Assembly (NCBI GenBank): GCA_038210245.1
Contig: JBBQWW010000096.1
Location: forward strand, 1-12,879
Length of the DNA stretch: 12,879 bases
From: Bog-756 sp038210245
Lineage (GTDB): Bacteria; Actinomycetota; Acidimicrobiia; Acidimicrobiales; RAAP-2
Direction of reading: 5' to 3'
How positions within the stretch are numbered: the first letter of the stretch is position 1; every line of letters starts with the position of its first letter. The notes beneath the pieces are model-generated. The model saw only the letters and a list, made by a program, of their open reading frames with translations, did no database searches and was not told where the DNA came from. The position numbers were made by a program, and so were the translations under genes. Shown in pieces: positions 6,722 to 12,879 of the stretch.

Positions 6722-7915
6722 ATGTCCGCCGCCGACACCACCGCTGTCCCGCCGGACCCGCCCACCGGTCTGATCGCCCGCTACTGGGGCTGGGGCCTGG
6801 CCGGGGTGGGTGGGATGGCTGCCGGGGTGGCCTTGTCCCTCGAGGGGAGTCAGGCCCGATCGGCGGCCTCCCAGGTGTGGTCCCCGTTCGTGCTGGTGGC
6901 CGGACTCCTGCTGGTGGGCCTGATCGCCGACCAAGATGGCCTCTTCGCCGCCGCCGGCCACCGCCTGGCCCGCGCTGCTCCCAACGGCGTGGCCTTGTTC
7001 GCCGGGTCCGCCGTGCTGGTGGCCGGGGTCACCGCCCTGCTCAACCTGGACACTTCGGTGGTCTTCCTCACCCCGGTGCTGGTCTACGCCGCCCGGCGTC
7101 GGGGTCAGGGTGAGGCGGCCCTGTTGATCGGCTGCCTCCTGCTGTCCAACGCCGGCAGCCTCCTCCTACCCGGGTCCAACCTGACCAACCTGATCGTGCT
7201 CGGCCACCTCCACCTGTCCGGAGGACAGTTCTTCGGCCACATGGCCCTCCCCTGGGCCGGTGCCGTCGTGATCACCGCCGCCGTCATCGCCACAGCCGAG
7301 CGCCACTCGCTGCGCGCCGAACCCGGGGGTACCAGCGACGACGACGGCGCGGCACCGGCTCCGCCGGTCCTCGGGCTGGGGGCCCTGGCTGTGGTGGCGG
7401 TCACCGTACTGGTGGTGGCTCTGGCCAACCCGGCCCTTCCCGTGGCCGGCGTGGGTCTTGTGGTCATCACCACCCGGCTGGTGGCCCGCCGCCAGCAGCT
7501 CGACCACGTGCTGGAGGTCGTAACGTTGCCCGTGCTGGTCGGCCTGTTCGGGATCGCCCTGGCCCTCGGCACCCTGGGCCGGGTGTGGTCCGGACCGGCC
7601 ACGCTCCTCGGCCACCTCGACGCCGTCGGGACCGCCGTGGTCGCCGCCGGGTCCACGGTGGTGATCAACAACCTGCCCGCCGCCTCCCTGCTGGCCGCAC
7701 GGGTGCCACCGCATCCGTTCGCGCTGCTGGTCGGGCTCAACATCGGGCCCAACCTGTTCGTGACCGGGTCACTGGCGTGGATCCTGTGGTGGAAGACGGC
7801 GCAGTCCGCCGGCTCGGCTCCTCCGGTGCGCCGCGCCGTGGTGATCGGCCTGGTCACCGTCCCGCTGTCCATGGCCGTGGCCCTGGTCCTGCTGGCCGTC
7901 AACGGCTCGCGGTAG
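6722..7915 (+). CDS. ArsB/SLC13-like (ion transporter superfamily) membrane permease
   Basis: A polytopic membrane protein of 397 residues, with many hydrophobic segments split into two halves by a polar loop near 200-215 (EPGGTSDDDGAAPAPP). Several motifs recall ArsB and related anion transporters: LLNLDTSVVFLTPVLVYAA in the first half (compare the LDATAVVLTP motif of ArsB), LLSNAGSLLLPGSNLTNLIVLG, and in the second half STVVINNLPAASLLAARV and GLNIGPNLFVTGSLAWILWW (compare NIGPNL-TGSLA in ArsB). It probably moves an anion across the cytoplasmic membrane; arsenite is possible but unproven, since no arsC or ArsA lies nearby. ATG 6722 was chosen: the open frame extends to 6620 but that would run through the arsR start and operator. 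It diverges from arsR by 88 bp and faces the FKBP gene. Confidence 0.85.
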   Translation: MSAADTTAVPPDPPTGLIARYWGWGLAGVGGMAAGVALSLEGSQARSAASQVWSPFVLVAGLLLVGLIADQDGLFAAAGHRLARAAPNGVALFAGSAVLVAGVTALLNLDTSVVFLTPVLVYAARRRGQGEAALLIGCLLLSNAGSLLLPGSNLTNLIVLGHLHLSGGQFFGHMALPWAGAVVITAAVIATAERHSLRAEPGGTSDDDGAAPAPPVLGLGALAVVAVTVLVVALANPALPVAGVGLVVITTRLVARRQQLDHVLEVVTLPVLVGLFGIALALGTLGRVWSGPATLLGHLDAVGTAVVAAGSTVVINNLPAASLLAARVPPHPFALLVGLNIGPNLFVTGSLAWILWWKTAQSAGSAPPVRRAVVIGLVTVPLSMAVALVLLAVNGSR

Positions 7916-7942
7916 CCGAGGTCGACCTGGCCGCGACCCCGG

Positions 7943-8488
7943 TCAGCTGATCGAGAGCACGTCCACCATGAACACCAGGGTGTCGTTGACGGCGATGCCC
8001 GCCCCCGGGGACTGGTCCCCGTAGCCGAGCCTCGGGGGGATGATCAGCTCACGCCGACCCCCGGCCTGCATGCCCACCACCCCGGTGTCCCAGCCCGGAA
8101 TGACCTTGCCTGCACCCAGCGTGAAGGTGAAGGGCTGGCTCGTCCAGGACGACTGGATCTCCTTGTCGGCCGAGTACGTGGCCAACACGTACTGCACGGT
8201 CACCGAGTCACCGGCCTTGGCCGCCGGGCCGGTGCCGGTGATCAGATCGGCGGTCTCCAGGCGGGTCGGCGGCTTCCCCGGGGGCACCGTGATGGTGGGC
8301 GCCGTGCCGGCCGTGCCCGCCGCCGACAGGTCGGCCGTCGGGATGGTGGTGGGCGGCCCCGAGGTGGTCGGGGTAGTCGACACCGGCGCCGTGGTGGACG
8401 GGCTCGAAGTGGAAGAGCTGCTGCACCCGGCCAGGCCGAGGGCCGCAGTCGACACGACCACCAGGGTGAGAGTGCGTACACGGGACAT
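7943..8488 (-). CDS. FKBP-type peptidyl-prolyl isomerase, lipoprotein
   Basis: The 181-residue product begins with a lipoprotein signal peptide: basic MSRVRTL, a hydrophobic core, then lipobox LAGC with Cys22 as the lipidation site. A Ser/Thr/Pro-rich linker follows (about 23-70), then a single FKBP domain (about 77-181). Recognisable FKBP elements are GDSVTVQYVLATY (93-105), FTLGAGKVIPGWDTGVVGM (122-140; Val129, Ile130 and Trp133 line the pocket), GGRRELIIPPRLGYGDQS (143-160; Tyr156) and LVFMVDVLSIS at the end. It should catalyse proline cis-trans isomerisation in exported proteins at the outer membrane face. ATG 8488 fits: AAGGA lies about 8-10 nt upstream and the signal peptide starts there, whereas the longer frame to 8605 adds a Pro/Arg-rich, implausible extension. 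It follows larC by 147 bp. Confidence 0.95.
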   Translation of the reverse strand: MSRVRTLTLVVVSTAALGLAGCSSSSTSSPSTTAPVSTTPTTSGPPTTIPTADLSAAGTAGTAPTITVPPGKPPTRLETADLITGTGPAAKAGDSVTVQYVLATYSADKEIQSSWTSQPFTFTLGAGKVIPGWDTGVVGMQAGGRRELIIPPRLGYGDQSPGAGIAVNDTLVFMVDVLSIS

Positions 8489-8527
8489 GGGGCGGTTCCT
8501 TTCCAGACGTGGAGTTGGGAGTGGAGG

Positions 8528-8549
8528 GCAGGGACGGGGCCCGTCCTGC
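8528..8549 (-). terminator. Weak hairpin between larC and the FKBP gene
   Basis: GCAG (8528-8531) pairs with CTGC (8546-8549) and an inner GACGG with CCGTC, with a single bulged G and a tight loop. It lies about 90 bp past the larC stop and might terminate larBC. No T-run follows, so the call is tentative. Confidence 0.3.
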
Positions 8550-8635
8550 GGCCGGGAGGGCTCCCGTGCAGACGGTACTCGTCCCCACCGGCCAATTGAC
8601 GCCACCCGGGCGAGGCGGCGCCGATCGGTGGGCCG

Positions 8636-9895
8636 TCAGGCCGACACGCCGCCTCCGCCGTCAGAGCCGCCGTCGAATCCACCCTCCGGGCCACCGGCAT
8701 CCTCGACCCCACCCTGGTGGTCACCGTGCTCGTCCCGCCAGGCGGCCTCGGCTCGGAACGCCACCTCACGGAGCGACTGGCCGGTGCGGCGGGACGCTCG
8801 GGACACGTCCTCGTACTCCGCTTTGATCCTCCCTGCCGCCACCTTGACTCGGATCATCTGACCGTCGACCCACACCGAGTGGATCGTCCTCGCCGCCGGC
8901 CACCGCTCCCCGGCGGTGACCCGGACGCCGAGGGATCCGGTGGTGTCCCGAAGGACGGCCCGCAGCCGGGCCACCAGGGCGGGGTCGACCAGGACGTGGA
9001 CCACCGTGCCCGGGCGACCCTTCTTCATGACCACCGGGGTGAGCCAGGCGTCGTGGGCCCCGGCCTCGAGCAGAGCCCCCACGGCGTGGGCCAGCTGTTC
9101 ACCGGTGGCATCGTCCACATTGGCCTCCAGGAGGGCGACCGGCTGGCCGGCATCGGCCTCGTCGTCACTTCGGCTCCCCGGGTCGGCCAGCACGCCCGTC
9201 ACCACCTGGGTGCAGTTGGGCAGCTCATCCAGCTCACGGCTTCCGGCCCCGAACCCCTGGCCGGTCACCCGCATCGCCGGCATGGGTCCGTACCCCGACG
9301 ACAGCGCGGCGAGGATGGCCGCCCCGGTCGGAGTGGTCAGCTCCACGGGCACGTCCCGGCCCCAGGTGGGCACTCCCTCCAAAAGGGCCACCACAGCCGG
9401 AGCGGGATTGGGCAGCATCCCGTGGGCGGCCCGCACCATCCCGAGCCCGGTGGCCACCGGGCTGGCCCGCACCACGTCGATACCCAGGACCTCGAGGGCC
9501 GCCGCCGTGCCCACGATGTCCACGATGGTGTCGTGGCCCCCCACCTCGTGGAAGTGGACCTGGTCCACCGGTCGACGGTGGAGGCGGGCCTCCACCTGGG
9601 CCAACGCCGCGAACGTGGCCAAGGCCCGCTCGGTGACCCGCTCGGGCAGCCGGGCCTCGCCGATGAGGCCCACGATGTGGGCGTGGGTCCGCACCACCAC
9701 GCTGTCCTCGACACTCACCACGGCCCGGGTGGCGGCGATGCCTCCCCGCAGGACCGGCTCGACCTCCAACGACCACCCACCCAGGGGCAGGCGTTCCAGC
9801 AGGGCCAGCACCTCGGCCAGGTCGGCCCCGGCGTCGAGCAGGCTCCCGACGGCCATGTCGCCGGCGATCCCGGCGAAGCAGTGGAACCAGGCCAC
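8636..9895 (-). CDS. larC: Nickel insertion protein LarC (pyridinium bis-thiocarboxylic acid mononucleotide nickel chelatase)
   Basis: CTP-dependent enzyme that inserts nickel into the dithio-pyridinium nucleotide, the last step of NPN cofactor synthesis. From GTG 9895 the product has 419 residues and opens with the family's signature AWFHCFAGIAGDMAVGSLLDAG (2-23). VHFHEVGGHDTIVDIVG (113-129) is the conserved His/Asp-rich motif, and ELTTPTGAAIL, LLEANVDDATGEQLAHA and WLTPVVMKKGRPGTVVHVL follow. It is a single uninterrupted frame, unlike the larC1/larC2 frameshift arrangement of Lactiplantibacillus. The C-terminus adds a Gly/Asp-rich tail (about 395-419) not typical of the family. Start choice: GTG 9895 has GGAG upstream and gives the usual N-terminus; GTG 9964 would add 23 unconserved residues. 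It lies downstream of larB and is probably co-transcribed with it. Confidence 0.92.
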   Translation of the reverse strand: MAWFHCFAGIAGDMAVGSLLDAGADLAEVLALLERLPLGGWSLEVEPVLRGGIAATRAVVSVEDSVVVRTHAHIVGLIGEARLPERVTERALATFAALAQVEARLHRRPVDQVHFHEVGGHDTIVDIVGTAAALEVLGIDVVRASPVATGLGMVRAAHGMLPNPAPAVVALLEGVPTWGRDVPVELTTPTGAAILAALSSGYGPMPAMRVTGQGFGAGSRELDELPNCTQVVTGVLADPGSRSDDEADAGQPVALLEANVDDATGEQLAHAVGALLEAGAHDAWLTPVVMKKGRPGTVVHVLVDPALVARLRAVLRDTTGSLGVRVTAGERWPAARTIHSVWVDGQMIRVKVAAGRIKAEYEDVSRASRRTGQSLREVAFRAEAAWRDEHGDHQGGVEDAGGPEGGFDGGSDGGGGVSA

Positions 9896-9977
9896 GGCGC
9901 GCGCTCCGGTCCCCCGGTCGAATTCGGGTCCCGACGGTGGGCCGGCCGCCTCGACCAGCTTCACCTCGTGGCCCGGA

Positions 9978-10757
9978 TCATGGATGCATCCGGGCCACGG
10001 CACAGGCCGCCCCGAACCCGTTGTCGATCCCCACCACGGTGATCCCGGCGGCGCACGATGCGTGCATGGCCAGCAGTGCGGTGACACCCTCCAGAGCGGC
10101 GCCGTAGCCGGTGCTGGTGGGCACAGCCACCACCGGTGCCGGAGTGATCCCCCCGATCAGACTGGCCAGGGCGCCCTCCATCCCGGCCACCACCACCACG
10201 GCGTCGGCGTCGGCCAGCTCGTCGGCCGAGGCCAGCAGGCGGTGCACCCCGGCCACGCCGCAGTCGGCCAGCAGCGAAGGCCGCAGGCCTAGCGCGGTCA
10301 GTGTGGCCTGGCACTCGCGGGCCACGGGCAGGTCCGACGTACCCGCCGTGACCACCAGCGTGCGGGCCGCCCGCGCCGGAGTCGGGCGCCAGACCACCAC
10401 CGACAGCTCGCCCCGGACCTGGTCGGCCCCCGTCGCCGTTCCGGTCACTGTCCGCATCCCCCCGGGGTGGTCAGCGGTCACCGTCTCCACCTGTCCGGCG
10501 TCGGCCCGGGTGAGGATGACCGGTCCACCGTGACCGTCCGAGAGGAGCTCACCCACGATGGCCGAGCACTGGGCCACCGATTTTCCCTGGCCGTACACCG
10601 CCTCAGGCAGGCCCTGGCGGAGGGAACGGTGGTGATCGACCTTGGCGAAGCCCAGGTCGGCGAAGGGCAGGCGACGGAGCTCGTGCACGGCTTCATCGGG
10701 CGAGATGGCCCCCGAACGCACGTCGGCGAGCAGGCGTTGCAGTCCGGGTTCGTCCAT
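9978..10757 (-). CDS. larB: Nickel pincer cofactor biosynthesis protein LarB
   Basis: First enzyme of NPN synthesis: it carboxylates the pyridinium ring of nicotinic acid adenine dinucleotide (NaAD) and cleaves the pyrophosphate, giving pyridinium-3,5-biscarboxylic acid mononucleotide for LarE. The 259-residue protein has the LarB N-terminal part (LRRLPFADLGFAKVDHHRSLRQGLPEAVYGQGKS, 28-60) and a PurE-like C-terminal domain (about 134-259). The latter shows VVTAGTSDLPVARE (136-148), DCGVAGVHRLL, VVAGMEGALASLIGG and PTSTGYGAALEGVTALLAMHASCAAGI; Cys235 matches the Cys that binds the NaAD pyridinium in the Lactiplantibacillus enzyme. IDNGFGAACAVAR closes it. ATG 10757 was preferred to the frame opening at 10796, which would overlap pheA; GATAGT ends 7 nt before the ATG, suggesting a leaderless message. 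It diverges from pheA. Confidence 0.94.
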   Translation of the reverse strand: MDEPGLQRLLADVRSGAISPDEAVHELRRLPFADLGFAKVDHHRSLRQGLPEAVYGQGKSVAQCSAIVGELLSDGHGGPVILTRADAGQVETVTADHPGGMRTVTGTATGADQVRGELSVVVWRPTPARAARTLVVTAGTSDLPVARECQATLTALGLRPSLLADCGVAGVHRLLASADELADADAVVVVAGMEGALASLIGGITPAPVVAVPTSTGYGAALEGVTALLAMHASCAAGITVVGIDNGFGAACAVARMHP

Positions 10758-10764
10758 GATGTTC

Positions 10765-10772
10765 ACTATCCT
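10765..10772. promoter_or_regulatory. Shared bidirectional -10 box between larB and pheA
   Basis: The eight bases ACTATCCT hold two opposed -10-like hexamers: TATCCT on + (10767-10772), ending 8 nt before the pheA ATG 10781, and GATAGT on - (complement of 10765-10770), ending 7 nt before the larB ATG 10757. The whole gap between start codons is 23 bp, so both promoters must use this patch or lie inside the opposite gene. Both messages would be leaderless. No -35 is obvious on either side. Confidence 0.55.
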
Positions 10773-10780
10773 GCCTGGGT

Positions 10781-11767
10781 ATGGCCCCGGACGCATCCCC
10801 AGACCCCCTCGACGGGTCGCCGCTGCGAATCGGGTTCCTCGGTCCCGAAGGCACCTTCACCGAGGAAGCCCTGCTGAGTGAGGCCGAGTACCGTCAGGCC
10901 GAGATCACCCCGTTCGGGTCGTTGGTCGAGGTGCTGGACTCGGTACGGGACGGCCGCGTCGGATTGGGCTTCGTGCCCCTCGAGAACGCCATCGAGGGCA
11001 CCGTCCGGGACATCATCGACAGCCTGGTCTTCGACTTCGACCTCCGCATCCAGCGGGAGGTGGTCCTGGACATCCACCTGCATCTAATGGCCCCTCCCGG
11101 GACGGCCCTCCCCGACATCGAGCGGGTGGCGTCGATTCCCATGGCCACCGCCCAATGCCGGGGCTTCCTCAATGAGCAGCTCCCCGCGGTCGAACTGCTG
11201 GCCACCAACTCCACCGCCGATGCCGCCCGGCTGGTCGGACAGCACGACCCGGCCATGTCCTCGCAGCCGACCGCAGCCATCGCCCCCCGCCTGGCCGCCA
11301 CCCTCTACGGCCTGGACATCCTGGTGGAGGACGTGGAGGACCACCCGGACAACCAGACCCGGTTCGTGTCGGTGGCCCGCACCGGAATCCCCGCCCCCAC
11401 CGGCCACGACCGGACCAGCATCGCCTGCTTCCAGAGCGCTGATCATCCCGGCAGCCTCCACGGCATCCTCGGTCAATTCTCGGCCCGCAACATCAACCTG
11501 TCCAAGCTGGAGTCGAGACCCACCAAACAGGCACTGGGCGACTACTGCTTCATCATCGACTTCGAGGGACACATCGCCGATGCCGTGGTGAGCGACTGCC
11601 TGCGGGACCTCCACGCCTCCCTGGCCGGCGTCAAGTTCCTCGGCTCCTATCCGGCAGCCGGGCCGGCTGCCCCCGCCCTCCGACGCGAGGCGGAGACGTC
11701 GTGGACCGAGGCCGGTGCGTGGGTCGACTCGTTGCGGGCCGAGGTGGGCCCGGCCGCGAAGCCTTGA
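10781..11767 (+). CDS. pheA: Prephenate dehydratase (monofunctional, with ACT domain)
   Basis: Converts prephenate to phenylpyruvate, the committed step to phenylalanine, in the cytoplasm. The 328-residue product has a catalytic PDT domain (about 15-200) and a C-terminal ACT domain (about 211-290). IGFLGPEGTFTEEAL (17-31) is the family start, VPLENAIEGTV (65-75) and NSTADAARLV (143-152) are conserved, and NQTRFVSV (191-198) contains the TRF triad with the key Thr193. The ACT domain shows DHPGSLHGILGQFSARNINLSKLESRPTK; ESRP (244-247) is the phenylalanine-binding motif, so feedback regulation by Phe is expected. The tail after 291 is Ala/Pro-rich. No chorismate mutase domain is fused. ATG 10781 fits the N-terminus and follows a -10-like TATCCT by 8 nt. 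Divergent from larB; a tRNA-Ser follows. Confidence 0.96.
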   Translation: MAPDASPDPLDGSPLRIGFLGPEGTFTEEALLSEAEYRQAEITPFGSLVEVLDSVRDGRVGLGFVPLENAIEGTVRDIIDSLVFDFDLRIQREVVLDIHLHLMAPPGTALPDIERVASIPMATAQCRGFLNEQLPAVELLATNSTADAARLVGQHDPAMSSQPTAAIAPRLAATLYGLDILVEDVEDHPDNQTRFVSVARTGIPAPTGHDRTSIACFQSADHPGSLHGILGQFSARNINLSKLESRPTKQALGDYCFIIDFEGHIADAVVSDCLRDLHASLAGVKFLGSYPAAGPAAPALRREAETSWTEAGAWVDSLRAEVGPAAKP

Positions 11768-11802
11768 CGGCCGGTCGGCCGGTCCCCGGGGCGGGTGACG
11801 AC

Positions 11803-11808
11803 TACCCT
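11803..11808 (+). promoter_or_regulatory. Probable -10 box of tRNA-Ser
   Basis: TACCCT lies 11 nt before the first base of the tRNA, a spacing that gives a short 5' leader for RNase P. Upstream, CGGCCGGT is repeated twice in tandem (11768-11783) just after the pheA stop and could form a small hairpin. No clear -35 is visible. Confidence 0.4.
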
Positions 11809-11819
11809 GACAGGCGCTC

Positions 11820-11904
11820 GGAGGGATGGCAGAGCGGACAAATGCGCGGCTCTTGAAAAGCCGTGAGGGGAAACCCTCCGTGGGTTCGAATCCCACTCCC
11901 TCCG
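11820..11904 (+). tRNA. tRNA-Ser(UGA)
   Basis: The full cloverleaf is visible. The acceptor GGAGGGA (11820-11826) pairs with TCCCTCC (11897-11903), with discriminator G at 11904. The anticodon stem CGGCT/AGCCG (11847-11851/11859-11863) encloses loop CTTGAAA with anticodon TGA at 11854-11856, reading UCA codons. A long variable arm (GAGGGGAAACCCTC region) marks it as a class II serine tRNA. The T-arm contains GGTTCGAATCC. CCA is not encoded. Its 3' end is the likely integration site of the element that begins downstream. Confidence 0.97.
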
Positions 11905-11954
11905 CAGGTCAGAGGCACTTTTTGAGCTTAGCCTCATCGACCGGATTCACCGCG

Positions 11955-11994
11955 AGCCATAATTTTAGCCATAATTGTTGAAACGAATTATGCT
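11955..11994. repeat. Direct and inverted AT-rich repeats upstream of the integrase
   Basis: AGCCATAATT occurs at 11955-11964 and again at 11967-11976 (12-bp period). A near inverted copy, AATTATGCT, lies at 11986-11994 (one base shorter than the exact complement). They sit in the only AT-rich patch of the window, just before the integrase ATG. They could be integrase arm-type sites, excisionase or repressor sites, or part of the integrase promoter (CATAAT resembles a -10). Confidence 0.7.
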
Positions 11995-12000
11995 GACGCG

Positions 12001-12879
12001 ATGTCAGGTAGCGTTCGACAAACCAGCCCGAACCGGTGGCAGATCCGGGTGTCGGCCGGACGCGATCCGGTGACCCGCCGCTACCGGTACGTCCACAAAA
12101 CGGTCGAGGGGAGCAAGCGGGTCGCCCAGAAGGCCGCCGACGATCTGGCCTCCGAGGTAGGGCACGGCAAGCACCCCGGCGGACGGGGCTCGGTGGCGGA
12201 GCTCCTCGAGAAGTGGATGCTCCACCTGGAGACCCAGGACCGGGCGGCCTCGACCATGATCCGGTACCGGTCGGCCATCGACGTCCGGATCGTGCCGGCC
12301 CTCGGATCGATCGAACTGACCAAGCTGACCGCCGCCGACCTCGACGCCTTCTACGGTTCGCTCCTGAAGCAGGGCCTCCATCCCCTCTCGGTGCGGAAGT
12401 GCCACGCCGTGCTCTCGGCCTCCCTCCACCAGGCCGAGAAGTGGGGACTCATCGACCGGAACCCGATCGTGCGGGCCTCCCCGCCACCGGCCCGGCAGCG
12501 GGAGATCGTGCCGCCGACCATCGAGGAAGTCCGCCAGTTGATCGTGGAGTGCGAGCGGTTCAACCCCGATCTGGCCCGCCTCTTCACCGTGGCCGCCACC
12601 ACCGGGTGCCGGAGGGGCGAGCTGTGTGGGCTCCAATGGGGGGACATCGACTTCGAGAACGCCACCATGGTGGTGGCCCGTTCGATTTCGGACACGCCCG
12701 GCAGTGTGGTGGTGAAGGACACCAAGACCCACGCAGCCCGGCGCATGGCCCTCGATCCGATGACCATCGAAGTCCTACGAGGGCACCGGGAGGCGGTCGA
12801 CGCCAAGGCCAGGGCCGCGGGCGTGACCATTCCCCCGACCGGGTTCATCTGGTCCCAGACAGTCGACGCCAGCGAGCCC
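12001..12879 (+). CDS. Tyrosine recombinase/integrase, C-terminus outside window
   Basis: The open frame runs 293 codons from ATG 12001 to the right edge with no stop. Residues 1-60 form an arm-binding N-terminal domain (NRWQIRVSAGRDPVTRRYRYVHKTVEGSKRVAQ), residues about 64-160 the SAM-like core-binding domain (VAELLEKWMLHLETQDRAASTMIRYRSAI, DLDAFYGSLLKQG, HQAEKWGLIDRNP), and the catalytic domain starts near 170. TGCRRGELCGLQWGDID (201-217) carries the first catalytic Arg204, and TKTHAARR (241-248) carries the beta-hairpin Lys242. The later HxxR, His and nucleophilic Tyr lie beyond the window. It probably integrates and excises its element at the adjacent tRNA-Ser. No clear Shine-Dalgarno precedes the ATG. 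Confidence 0.93.
   Translation, partial: MSGSVRQTSPNRWQIRVSAGRDPVTRRYRYVHKTVEGSKRVAQKAADDLASEVGHGKHPGGRGSVAELLEKWMLHLETQDRAASTMIRYRSAIDVRIVPALGSIELTKLTAADLDAFYGSLLKQGLHPLSVRKCHAVLSASLHQAEKWGLIDRNPIVRASPPPARQREIVPPTIEEVRQLIVECERFNPDLARLFTVAATTGCRRGELCGLQWGDIDFENATMVVARSISDTPGSVVVKDTKTHAARRMALDPMTIEVLRGHREAVDAKARAAGVTIPPTGFIWSQTVDASEP

Larger units (their letters stand above)
11905..12879. mobile_element. Left end of a probable tRNA-Ser-integrated element (incomplete in window)
   Basis: Directly after the tRNA-Ser 3' end, composition shifts to AT-richer DNA for about 95 bp, then a tyrosine integrase begins and runs off the window. An integrase gene beside a tRNA 3' end is the standard layout of prophages and integrative elements. 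The far end, the second attachment site and the cargo are not visible, so the type of element cannot be told. Confidence 0.6.

Noticed and set aside
7105..7902. 265-codon minus-strand frame opposite the permease
   Set aside because: Thr/Arg/Pro-rich antisense shadow; the plus-strand frame has coherent membrane segments and ArsB-like motifs.
8489..8605. Longer start of the FKBP lipoprotein
   Set aside because: The added 39 residues are Pro/Arg-rich and would place the signal peptide internally; ATG 8488 has a good ribosome site.
8717..10042. 441- and 458-codon open frames on the plus strand across larC and larB
   Set aside because: These are antisense shadows of clear LarC and LarB; composition is His/Gly/Arg/Pro-rich with no recognisable domain.
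10758..10796. Longer larB start at 10796
   Set aside because: It would overlap the pheA start and add an unconserved MRPGPYPGR extension; ATG 10757 matches the family start and the -10 spacing.
11912..11935. GAGGC/GCCTC hairpin with T-run after the tRNA as a terminator
   Set aside because: The T-run lies in the loop rather than after a 5-bp stem, so it does not fit a rho-independent terminator.

Overview
The window is about 12.9 kb of very GC-rich DNA with strong G/C third-position bias. It carries ordinary chromosomal housekeeping genes and ends in what looks like the edge of an integrated element. A HemQ-type coproheme decarboxylase, a GroEL with a Gly-Met-rich tail under a CIRCE operator, a monofunctional prephenate dehydratase and several apparently leaderless GTG/ATG starts all point to an actinobacterium. 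An Acidimicrobiia-like lineage is my best guess from protein style; that is inference, not proof.

Layout, left to right: (1) the 3' end of a class I glutamine amidotransferase (2-202, +). (2) groEL alone, without groES, behind a perfect CIRCE box and followed by a 15-bp hairpin. (3) A coupled three-gene operon, + strand: hemQ, larE and a small NIL-domain protein. (4) A small Cys-rich protein (-) diverging from a NUDIX hydrolase (+), then a GNAT acetyltransferase (+). (5) An ArsR-type regulator (-) overlapping a SRPBCC/AHSA1 gene that is frameshifted by an exact 7-bp tandem duplication; an ArsB/SLC13-like permease (+) diverges from them. (6) On the - strand, larB, larC and an FKBP-type lipoprotein PPIase. 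(7) pheA (+), diverging from larB across only 23 bp. (8) tRNA-Ser(UGA), followed 97 bp later by a tyrosine integrase that runs off the window, set behind an AT-rich repeat-bearing leader.

Two themes stand out. First, all three enzymes for the nickel-pincer nucleotide (NPN) cofactor are present (LarB, LarC, LarE). They are split between two loci, no larA-type racemase is visible, and larE is translationally coupled to hemQ and to a small NIL-domain protein. Second, the promoter architecture repeats: six genes have a -10-like hexamer ending 7-8 nt before the start codon, which predicts leaderless mRNAs. The best case, arsR, has TTGACA-N17-TAACTT-N7-GTG with an inverted-repeat operator on the start point. 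At two divergent pairs the opposing -10 boxes physically overlap, suggesting compact bidirectional promoters. I found no CRISPR array, toxin-antitoxin pair or obvious defence system.
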